From Halomonas sp. YLGW01 (GTDB lineage Bacteria > Pseudomonadota > Gammaproteobacteria > Pseudomonadales > Halomonadaceae): DNA of 64,000 nt. A program made the position numbers and the translations under genes. How positions within the stretch are numbered: position 1 is the first letter of the stretch; the number at the start of each line of letters is the position of its first letter. The stretch spans positions 434,001 through 498,000 of the forward strand of contig NZ_CP062005.1 of the NCBI RefSeq assembly GCF_014840935.1, in the 5' to 3' direction. The notes under the pieces were generated by a model, which saw nothing but the letters and a program-made list of their open reading frames with translations, searched no databases and was not told the DNA's origin. This document shows, piece by piece, positions 57,088-64,000 of this stretch.

Positions 57088-58329
57088 TTAGCCCATCAGC
57101 TGGCCGGCGATGCGCAGCCCGGCGATCCAGGTGCCGGCGGCGGAGCCAATGGTGGCGAGCAGGAACACCAGCAGGGTGCGGGAGACGCGGTTCTTCCACC
57201 AGCCCTTCGGGGTGGCGACGTCATGGCGCAGGGTCGAGAAGTCGCGAACCTTGGGCTTGCGCATGGCGAGCTCGACCCCAGCGGCCACGAAGCCGGCGCC
57301 GATGGTGGGATTGAGGGAGGTCAGCGGGGCGGCAAAGAAGGTGGCGATCACCGTGATCGGGTGGCCCAGCGCGATGGCGGCCCCCAGCCCGGAGAGCACG
57401 CCGTTGATCAGGAACCATTCGCCGACCAGTTGCCAGCCGAGTCCGGTGTCCTTCGAGAACCCCACCGCGAAGCCGGTCAGCACCAGGGCAGTGATCGCCC
57501 AGGGCAGCAGCTTCCAGACCCTCGAGCGCGGCGGGGTGGCTTCGAGGCTCTCACGCTCGGTGCCGGGGTCGGCTGGTAGTGCCTCTTCCAGGTGCTCGGC
57601 CATGCCCTTGAGATGGCCGGCGCCGATGATCACCAGCACGTTGCGATACCGCCCGGGCGCCTGCTCCTCGAGCCGCAGCGCCATATAGCGGTCGCGCTCG
57701 CTGATCAGCGGTTCATAGAGGCGCTCTGACTGCTCGGCGAACTCGTTGAAGGTGGACTCCAGGACATCGCCCTCCTTGAGGCGCTCGATGTCGGCGGCAG
57801 AGACCTCCTGGCGTGAGATCACGCTGCCCAAGAGCCCCGAGAACAGCCCGAAACGCTGCCACCAGGGCACGTTGGCGTAGATACGCTTGAGGGTCACCCC
57901 CACTTCCCGGTCGATCAGCAGCAGCGGCAGCTTTGCGTTGTCGGTCTCCTCCAGGGCGGCACGCATCTCGGCGCCGGGCTCGATGCCCGACTGCTCGGCG
58001 ACCCGCTGCTGGAAGGCGCCCAGCGCCAGGCTGGCGGCGACCATGCCGGCCTTGCCCTGACGGAAGATCTGGAACAGGTCCTGGTTGGCCAGGGCGTCCG
58101 GTTCCACCAGGCTGTGGTGGCGCGACGGGCACAGTTCGATGGCCACGGCGTCGAAGTCGCCGGAACGGATCAGGTCGCGGACCTCGGCGGCGCTCTCGGC
58201 GGAGACGTGGGCGGTGCCGAGCAGGGTGTAGCGGGTATCGCCGCGCACGATCACCCGCCGCGGGCCTTGGCCGGCGGCCTGGTCGGGAACCTGGGCGGCG
58301 GGGGCGGTGATGTCCTGGGAGTCGGTCAT
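57088..58329 (-). CDS. TraB-family membrane protein
   Basis: 413 residues from ATG 58329 (a GTG two codons earlier is possible). The TraB domain occupies about 25-235, with TLLGTAHVSAESAAEV, DFDAVAIELCPSRHHSL and VLVIIGAGHLKGM, motifs shared with GumN/TraB/TIKI metalloprotease-like proteins; the His and Glu in GTAHVS and IELC are the predicted catalytic positions. The C-terminal 150 residues hold about four membrane helices. The function is unknown; the fold suggests a membrane metalloprotease. It follows trkH by 98 bp on the same strand. Confidence 0.87.
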   Translation of the reverse strand: MTDSQDITAPAAQVPDQAAGQGPRRVIVRGDTRYTLLGTAHVSAESAAEVRDLIRSGDFDAVAIELCPSRHHSLVEPDALANQDLFQIFRQGKAGMVAASLALGAFQQRVAEQSGIEPGAEMRAALEETDNAKLPLLLIDREVGVTLKRIYANVPWWQRFGLFSGLLGSVISRQEVSAADIERLKEGDVLESTFNEFAEQSERLYEPLISERDRYMALRLEEQAPGRYRNVLVIIGAGHLKGMAEHLEEALPADPGTERESLEATPPRSRVWKLLPWAITALVLTGFAVGFSKDTGLGWQLVGEWFLINGVLSGLGAAIALGHPITVIATFFAAPLTSLNPTIGAGFVAAGVELAMRKPKVRDFSTLRHDVATPKGWWKNRVSRTLLVFLLATIGSAAGTWIAGLRIAGQLMG

Positions 58330-58427
58330 GAACACTCGCTAGAGGGTGAAGAAGGATCGATTATCCACGATGCCGACGGTCAGGCCAAACGGCCGGGCCC
58401 GGCGGCGACGGGCAGAGCCTGCCGCGC

Positions 58428-59876
58428 TCAGCGGCGCCAGAAGGCCGGGGTGAAGAGCACCAGCACGGTGAAGATCTCCAGGCGGCCGAGCAGCATCGAC
58501 ACCACCAGGATCCACTTGGCGGCCTCGGGCATGTCGCCGTAGTGGCTGGCCACGTCGCCGAGCCCCGGGCCCAGGTTGTTGATGGTCGCCGCCACCGCGG
58601 ACCAGGCCGTGACCTGGTCCAGGCCGGTGGCCATCACGCCGATCAGCATCAGGAAGAACAGCAGCACATAGACCGAGAAGAAGCCCCACACTGCCTGGGC
58701 GATGCTATCCGGCACGCTGACCTTGCCGATCTTCACCGAGATCACCGCATTGGGGTGGATCAGGCGCAGTATCTCGCGCAGCCCCTGCTTCATGATCAAG
58801 ATGATGCGGATGACCTTGATGCCGCCGCCGGTGGAGCCGGAGCAGCCGCCGACGAAGGCGGCGACAAACAGCAGGAAGGGCAGGGCGCCGGGCCAGGCGG
58901 AGAAGTCGGCAACGCCGAAGCCTGCCGTGGTGGCGATGGAGACCACCTCGAAGAGGCCGTGACGCAGCCCGAGGATATCGCTGTAGGTGCCGGTCAGCCA
59001 CAGCGAGGTCACCGCGATCACGGTAAGCCCCAAGAGGAACAGCAGCAGGAAGCGAGCCTCCGGGTCGTCCAGGTACTGGCTCAGGCGCTTCTCCCGCCAG
59101 GCGGCGAAGTGCAGGCTGTAGCTCATCGCCGAGATCAGCATGAAGAAGATGCAGATCAGCTCGATGGTGGCGCTGTCGAAGTGCCCGATGCTGGCGTCAT
59201 AGGTCGAGAAGCCGCCGATCGCCACGGTGGAGAAGCTATGGCCGAGGGCGTCGAACCAGTTCATCCCGGCCAGCCAGTAGGCGGCGAAACAGGTCAGGGT
59301 CAGGGTGGCATAGATGTACCACAGGGCCTTGGCGGTCTCGGTGATGCGCGGCGTCAGCTTGGAGTCCTTGAGCGGGCCCGGGATCTCGGTGCGATAGAGC
59401 TGCATGCCACCGATGCCCAGCGTCGGCAGGATGGCCACCGCCAGTACTACGATCCCCATGCCGCCGAGCCATTGCAGCTGCTGGCGGTAGTAGCGAACCG
59501 CCTCCGGCAGGAAGTCGATGCCGGTGATCACGGTGGCGCCGGTGGTGGTCAGCCCCGAGAAGGACTCGAACACCGCGTCGGTCAGCGAGAGCGCATGGAT
59601 GCCGTCGAGCATCAGCGGCAGGGCGCCGAACAGCCCGAGCACCGTCCAGAACAGCGCCGCGATCAGGAAGCCGTCCCGGGTGCGCAGTTCCTTGCGGGCG
59701 CGGCGGTTGGGCCAGTAGAGCAGTGCGCCGGTGGCCACGGTGATGCCCATGGCGATGGCGAAGGCGCTCCACATCCCGTCGGCGAATAGCCACGAGATCA
59801 GGATCGGGGGCAGCAGGGTCAGGCTGAACAGCATCAGCAGCAGCCCCAGGATGCGCAGGATCATGCGCAGGCTCAT
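58428..59876 (-). CDS. trkH: Potassium uptake protein TrkH
   Basis: 482 residues, membrane protein. The four pore loops are visible: SGLTTTGATVI, FSTVAIGGFSTYD, SIATTAGFGVADF and INNLGPGLGDV, with the GG/SxxxG pattern of Trk selectivity filters. GGCSGSTGGGIKVIR marks the gate loop. It forms the K+ channel-like permease, gated by the TrkA ring. In Halomonas, trkA and trkH sit together while a second permease, trkI, lies elsewhere. trkA is 97 bp upstream. Confidence 0.96.
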   Translation of the reverse strand: MSLRMILRILGLLLMLFSLTLLPPILISWLFADGMWSAFAIAMGITVATGALLYWPNRRARKELRTRDGFLIAALFWTVLGLFGALPLMLDGIHALSLTDAVFESFSGLTTTGATVITGIDFLPEAVRYYRQQLQWLGGMGIVVLAVAILPTLGIGGMQLYRTEIPGPLKDSKLTPRITETAKALWYIYATLTLTCFAAYWLAGMNWFDALGHSFSTVAIGGFSTYDASIGHFDSATIELICIFFMLISAMSYSLHFAAWREKRLSQYLDDPEARFLLLFLLGLTVIAVTSLWLTGTYSDILGLRHGLFEVVSIATTAGFGVADFSAWPGALPFLLFVAAFVGGCSGSTGGGIKVIRIILIMKQGLREILRLIHPNAVISVKIGKVSVPDSIAQAVWGFFSVYVLLFFLMLIGVMATGLDQVTAWSAVAATINNLGPGLGDVASHYGDMPEAAKWILVVSMLLGRLEIFTVLVLFTPAFWRR

Positions 59877-59903
59877 GGCGCGACCGTCCTTGTCAGTGGT
59901 AAC

Positions 59904-59930
59904 GACATTGGAAATGACATTGCCAATGTC
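59904..59930 (-). promoter_or_regulatory. Inverted repeat in the trkA-trkH gap
   Basis: gacattgg and ccaatgtc form an 8-bp inverted repeat around 11 bases, with a third gacattg inside. It could be a regulator site or a hairpin between trkA and trkH. Confidence 0.45.
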
Positions 59931-59973
59931 GGTGGAAACCGCGGGGCGATGGCATGCTGGTGGTCCCGCCCCA

Positions 59974-61347
59974 TCAGAAGAAGGTCAGGCCGACCTGGAA
60001 CAGGCGCTCCACATCGCGGATGCGGCGCTTGTCGATCACGAACAGGATGACATGATCGCCGGATTCCACCACCACGTCATCGTGGGCGATCAGCACCTCC
60101 TTGCCGCGCACGATGGCACCGATGGTGGTGCCGCTGGGCAGGTCGATGTGATCGATGGTGCGGCCCACCACCTTCGAGGAGTGGGCGTCGCCGTGGGCGA
60201 TGGCCTCGATGGCCTCGGCGGCGCCGCGGCGCAGCGAGTGGACATTGACGATGTCGCCCCGGCGCACGTGGGTTAGCAGGCCGCCGATGGTGGCCTGCTG
60301 CGGCGAGATGGCGATGTCGATCTCGCCGCCCTGCACCAGGTCCACATAGGCGGCGTTGTTGATCAGCGTCAGCACCTTCTTGGCGCCCAGCCGCTTGGCC
60401 AGCATAGACGACATGATGTTGACTTCGTCGTCGTTGGTGAGGGCGCAGAAGATGTCGCAGTCCTCGATGTTTTCCTCGAGCAGCAGCCGCTTGCTGGTGG
60501 CGCTGCCGTGCAGCACCACGGTGCGGTCGAGCCGTTCGGAGAGGGTCGTGCAGCGCTCCAGGCTATGCTCGATGATCTTGACCTGGTGGCTGTGCTCGAG
60601 GGTCTCGGCCAGGCGCTCGCCGATATGGCCACCGCCGGCGATCACCACCCGGCGGAAGTCGCGGTCCAGACGGCGCAGCTCGCTCATCACCGCGCGGATG
60701 TCGCGGCGGGCGGCGATGAAGAACACCTCGTCGTCGGCCTCGATGACGGTGTCGCCACGGGGAATGATCGGCCGGTTGCGGCGATAGATGGCCGCGACCC
60801 GGGTATCGACCTGGGGCATATGGCGGCGCAGGAAGCCGAGCTCCTGGCCGACCAGCGGGCCGCCGTAGAAGGCCTTGACCGCGACGAGCTGCACCATGCC
60901 GCTGGCGAACTCCAGCACCTGCAGGGCGCCGGGGTACTCGATCAGCCGGCGGATATGGTCGGTGACCACCTGCTCGGGGCTGATCAACACGTCGATGGGC
61001 ACGGCGTCGTGGGCGAACAGCCCCTTGCGGGTCAGGTAGGCGGTGGCCCGCACCCGGGCGATCTTGGTCGGGGTGCGAAACAGGGTGTGGGCCACCTGGC
61101 AGGCGATCATGTTGACTTCGTCGGAGTTGGTCACCGCGATCAGCATGTCCGCGTCTTCGCAGCCGGCCTGGCGCAGCACCATGGGGTAGGAGGCCGCGCC
61201 GGACACGGTGCGAATGTCCAGGCGACTGTGCAGCTCGCGCAGGCGCTCGCCGTCGGTATCCACCACGGTGATGTCGTTTTCTTCATGGGCCAGGTGCTCG
61301 GCCAAGGTGCCGCCGACCTGGCCAGCACCCAGGATGATGATCTTCAT
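59974..61347 (-). CDS. trkA: Trk system potassium uptake protein TrkA
   Basis: 457 residues, cytoplasmic. Two RCK halves are seen: [19 protein letters not shown] with [13 protein letters not shown] in the first, and [21 protein letters not shown] in the second, each followed by a TrkA-C domain. The first GxGxxG binds NAD/NADH or ATP/ADP and regulates TrkH. It is encoded ahead of trkH. Upstream on the same strand are dodecin, rsmB and fmt. Confidence 0.96.
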   Translation of the reverse strand: MKIIILGAGQVGGTLAEHLAHEENDITVVDTDGERLRELHSRLDIRTVSGAASYPMVLRQAGCEDADMLIAVTNSDEVNMIACQVAHTLFRTPTKIARVRATAYLTRKGLFAHDAVPIDVLISPEQVVTDHIRRLIEYPGALQVLEFASGMVQLVAVKAFYGGPLVGQELGFLRRHMPQVDTRVAAIYRRNRPIIPRGDTVIEADDEVFFIAARRDIRAVMSELRRLDRDFRRVVIAGGGHIGERLAETLEHSHQVKIIEHSLERCTTLSERLDRTVVLHGSATSKRLLLEENIEDCDIFCALTNDDEVNIMSSMLAKRLGAKKVLTLINNAAYVDLVQGGEIDIAISPQQATIGGLLTHVRRGDIVNVHSLRRGAAEAIEAIAHGDAHSSKVVGRTIDHIDLPSGTTIGAIVRGKEVLIAHDDVVVESGDHVILFVIDKRRIRDVERLFQVGLTFF

Positions 61348-61488
61348 GAACGCGTCCGCAGGCTGATGGACCGACGGCCTTCATCGGGCGCCGGCAGGCG
61401 GTGGCTAGCATAAACTACTCGTCCGGCGGGTGACAGGGCGGGGGTGGCCCGCCGCCGGGCCGGGCATCGCAGGCGCCGCGGCATCGCA

Positions 61489-61692
61489 TCACTCGAGAGT
61501 GAAACCGACCTTGACGGTGACCTGCCAGTGGGCGACGCGACCGTCCTCGATATGGCCGCGGGTCTCGACCACCTCGAACCAGCGCATGCCGTGCAGGCTC
61601 TGGTGGGCGCGTTCGATGGCCTGGTTCACCGCATCCTCGATGCTCTCGGTGGATGAGCCGGTCAGTTCGATATGCTTGTAGACGTGGGACAT
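61489..61692 (-). CDS. Dodecin
   Basis: 67 residues from ATG 61692, with AAGGAG upstream. The sequence [30 protein letters not shown] and [29 protein letters not shown] is the dodecin pattern, with the conserved Trp that stacks on flavin and the Gln of the VAHWQV strand. It forms a twelve-subunit shell that stores FMN or other flavins. It lies between rsmB and trkA. Confidence 0.94.
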   Translation of the reverse strand: MSHVYKHIELTGSSTESIEDAVNQAIERAHQSLHGMRWFEVVETRGHIEDGRVAHWQVTVKVGFTLE

Positions 61693-61755
61693 AGGGCACT
61701 CCTTGGCCGTGGACACGGGGCCGGTCGGCACCGGCCCCTGTGGCCAGTATAGGCC

Positions 61756-63171
61756 TTATGCCCGGCGCGTCAGCCGGGCATAGAAGAAGCCGTCGTGCCC
61801 GTGCTCGCGCGGCAGCAGCTGGCGCCCGGGGCCGGCGGCGCGTCCCCAGGGCAGATCCTCGGGCGTGCTGACCACGGCATCCGGGGTGCGCTTGAGGAAG
61901 GCGGCGACCTGCTCGGCATTCTCCTCGGGCAGCACCGAGCAGGTGGCGTAGACCAGCGTGCCGCCAGGCGAGAGGGTCTGCCACAGGTTGTCGAGCAGCC
62001 GCGCCTGCAGCGCGGCGAGCCGGCCGATGTCCTCGGGCCGACGCAGCCGCTTGATGTCCGGGTGGCGACGAATCACGCCGCTACCGGAGCAGGGGGCATC
62101 GAGCAGGATGGCATCGAAGGGCGTGCCGTCCCACCAGTCCTGCGCGCTGGCATCGGCGGCGCTGACCTCTGCGCTGAGGCCGAGGCGCGTGAGGGTGTCA
62201 TTGACGCGGCCAAGGCGCTCGGCGTCGCTGTCCAGGGCCCGCAGCGAGACCTCGAAGGCCTCGAGCAGGTGGGCGGTCTTGCCGCCGGGAGCGCAGCAGG
62301 CGTCCAGTACCCGGGCGCCGGGGCGTGGCGCCAGGGTCGGGCCGAGCAGCTCGACGGCGAGCTGGGCGGCCTCGTCCTGCACGCTCACCTCCCCCTCGGC
62401 GAAGCCGGGCAGGGCGCCGACGTCGCAGGGGGTTTCCAGGGTCAGGCCGTCCGGGGCATGCTCGCAGATCCGGGCCTCGATACCGGCCTCGCGCAGGCGT
62501 TCCACGTAGGCCTCGCGGCTGATCCGGCGCCGGTTGACGCGCAGCGTCATCGGCCCCGGCTGGTTGTTGGCGATGGCGATCTCGCGCCAGTCGTCGGGCC
62601 AGGCCTGGCGGAGTGCCTTGAGCCACCACACCGGATGCAACAGGGCCACCGCCGGCTCGCGGTCGACCTTGGCCTGCATCTCGCTGGCCTCGCGCTGCAG
62701 ACGGCGCAGGCAGCCATTGAGCACCCGGGTCGCCCAGGCCTTGTTAAGCAGGCGGGCGGCGCCGGCGGTCTCGCCCACCGCGGCATGGGCCGGGATACGC
62801 ATGTACAGGAGCTGGTAGATGCCCACCAGTAGCAGGGCCTGGATGTCGGTGTCGCGGGCCTTGAAGGGGCTCTTCAACAGGCTACCGGCCAGCGCCTCGA
62901 GGCGGGGCAGGGTGCGGCAGACCCCGTAGCAGATCTCGCGCAGCAGCGCCCGGTCGCGGGGCGCCACTCGGCTGTCGTCGAGGCTGGCAAGCGATCCTCG
63001 GGCCGTCAGGATCGGCACCAGCGCGCGGGCCGCTTCGGCGCGCACGCCCTGGCCACCCTGGCTGTCGGCGGGCGCCTGGCGAGGGCTCTTGGCGGGGCGG
63101 CGCTTATTAGCGTGCGGCTTGTTCGCGTTAGATTTGGCGTCGTGGCGGCGGTTGTCCTTGGCCTGACTCAT
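61756..63171 (-). CDS. rsmB: 16S rRNA cytosine-967 C5-methyltransferase
   Basis: 471 residues from ATG 63171, which overlaps the fmt stop (ATGA). A basic N-terminus (Lys/Arg/Asn-rich, residues 8-32) precedes the NusB-like RNA-binding domain ([19 protein letters not shown] to about 170). The methyltransferase has the SAM motif [19 protein letters not shown], the motif [19 protein letters not shown] and the catalytic Cys in [15 protein letters not shown]. It methylates C967 of 16S rRNA. The order fmt-rsmB-trkA is conserved in related bacteria. Confidence 0.96.
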   Translation of the reverse strand: MSQAKDNRRHDAKSNANKPHANKRRPAKSPRQAPADSQGGQGVRAEAARALVPILTARGSLASLDDSRVAPRDRALLREICYGVCRTLPRLEALAGSLLKSPFKARDTDIQALLLVGIYQLLYMRIPAHAAVGETAGAARLLNKAWATRVLNGCLRRLQREASEMQAKVDREPAVALLHPVWWLKALRQAWPDDWREIAIANNQPGPMTLRVNRRRISREAYVERLREAGIEARICEHAPDGLTLETPCDVGALPGFAEGEVSVQDEAAQLAVELLGPTLAPRPGARVLDACCAPGGKTAHLLEAFEVSLRALDSDAERLGRVNDTLTRLGLSAEVSAADASAQDWWDGTPFDAILLDAPCSGSGVIRRHPDIKRLRRPEDIGRLAALQARLLDNLWQTLSPGGTLVYATCSVLPEENAEQVAAFLKRTPDAVVSTPEDLPWGRAAGPGRQLLPREHGHDGFFYARLTRRA

Positions 63172-64000
63172 GAGGAGATCTCCTGTGACGGGGCGGCATT
63201 GCCAAGGCGGATGCCCGGTGCGAAGCGCTCGCCCCGGGCGTTGAGCAGGTCGCGGGCGGCCAGCGGCTTGCCGCCGGGCAGCTGGGCGCGGGTGATGCGC
63301 AGTATCTCCTCGCCGCCGGCACCGCAGGCCACGCGCAGGGCGTCGCCAGCGGCGGGCAGCAGGGTGCCGGGAGCGGCGGCGGGATCCCCGGCTTCTCGCG
63401 CCCCGACCTCGGCCAGCCACAGCCGCAGCGGCTCGCCGGCGAGTCGCGTCCATGCCACCGGCCAGGGATTGAAGGCGCGTACCTTGGCGGCCAGCGCCGC
63501 GGCCGGGGCGGTGAAGTCGAGCTCGCCCTCGGCCTTGGAGAGCTTGGCGGCGTAGGTCACGCCGGCCTCCGGCTGTGGCGTAGCGGCGAGACCGGGGCCC
63601 GATAGGGCCGTCAGGGCCGTGACGATGGCCTCGCCGCCCAGCACCGCCAGGCGGTCGTGCAGCTCGCCACCGGTGGTTGAAGCGTCGAGCGGCGTGCGAC
63701 GCTCGAGCAGCATGGCGCCGGTATCGAGACCGGCATCCATCTGCATGATGGTCACGCCGCTCTCGGCGTCGCCGGCCTCGAGGGCGCGCTGGATCGGGGC
63801 GGCACCACGCCAGCGCGGCAGCAGCGAGGCATGCACGTTGAGACAGCCCATCGGTGGCATATCGAGCACCGCCTGGGGCAGCAGCAGGCCGTAGGCCACC
63901 ACCACCATGATATCGGCATCGATGGCGGCGAGTTCTGCCTGGGCCTCTGCGTCCTTGAGCGAGACGGGCTGATGGACCGGAAGGTCATGCGCAAGCGCCC
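63168..64000 (-). CDS. fmt: Methionyl-tRNA formyltransferase, N-terminus cut off
   Basis: The frame continues past the right edge, so the N-terminus is missing. 277 residues are visible. Fmt formylates initiator Met-tRNA. The core motifs are [39 protein letters not shown] (catalytic Asn, His and later Asp in [10 protein letters not shown]) and the C-terminal OB-like domain ([18 protein letters not shown]). Its stop overlaps the rsmB start by four bases. The usual upstream neighbour, def, would lie outside the window. Confidence 0.95.
   Translation of the reverse strand, partial: ALAHDLPVHQPVSLKDAEAQAELAAIDADIMVVVAYGLLLPQAVLDMPPMGCLNVHASLLPRWRGAAPIQRALEAGDAESGVTIMQMDAGLDTGAMLLERRTPLDASTTGGELHDRLAVLGGEAIVTALTALSGPGLAATPQPEAGVTYAAKLSKAEGELDFTAPAAALAAKVRAFNPWPVAWTRLAGEPLRLWLAEVGAREAGDPAAAPGTLLPAAGDALRVACGAGGEEILRITRAQLPGGKPLAARDLLNARGERFAPGIRLGNAAPSQEISS

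Overview
The window is GC-rich, densely coded chromosomal DNA from a gammaproteobacterium, most likely a Halomonas-type (Halomonadaceae) halophile. Supporting this are the fmt-rsmB-trkA-trkH block, the divergent pepA/lptFG arrangement, a class Ia nrdAB pair, metR/metE, and many acidic proteins. The assignment rests on gene content and protein style, not on a database search. I see no rRNA, tRNA, insertion sequence, prophage or CRISPR array.

Layout. 1-6.4 kb: the end of an aldo/keto reductase, a membrane/coiled-coil protein paired with a TelA-family protein, and an ATP-grasp enzyme followed by a CocE/NonD-type serine hydrolase. 6.6-23.8 kb: a signalling and repair stretch with four c-di-GMP proteins (PAS-GGDEF; GAF-degenerate GGDEF-EAL; membrane GGDEF; membrane PAS-GGDEF-EAL). 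Among them lie a UMF1-type MFS transporter overlapping the first cyclase, a FAN1-like VRR nuclease overlapping a nuclease-Fe-S helicase fusion, a KefB/C-like antiporter with a DUF808 protein, and a double cupin. 23.8-28.6 kb: nrdA-nrdB on the minus strand, with a pair of NrdR-like boxes 31 bp apart upstream. 28.5-34.3 kb: an RstAB-like two-component pair, then divergent metR/metE. 34.3-40 kb: mostly small single genes (lipoproteins, azoreductase, Tag glycosylase, DUF411, glyoxalase I, DoxX).

40-49.5 kb: valS, holC, ilvE and pepA on the minus strand, divergent from lptF-lptG and an RDD protein. 49.5-56.8 kb: bfd and bfr behind a Fur-like box, then tcdA with DUF1653, a TruC-type pseudouridine synthase, a zinc-tetrad-less sirtuin, a BASS transporter, a DTW-domain (TapT-type) protein, a tiny Cys-rich protein and a small cytochrome c. 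Between the last two is 578 bp without a recognisable gene. 57-64 kb, minus strand: fmt (cut by the window edge), rsmB, dodecin, trkA, trkH and a TraB-family membrane protein.

Main themes are c-di-GMP turnover, potassium and cation homeostasis (TrkAH, CPA2), DNA precursor supply and crosslink repair, iron storage and methionine synthesis. The least characterised units are the ATP-grasp/CocE pair, the TelA pair, the FAN1/helicase-nuclease couple and the cyclase-UMF1 transporter couple.
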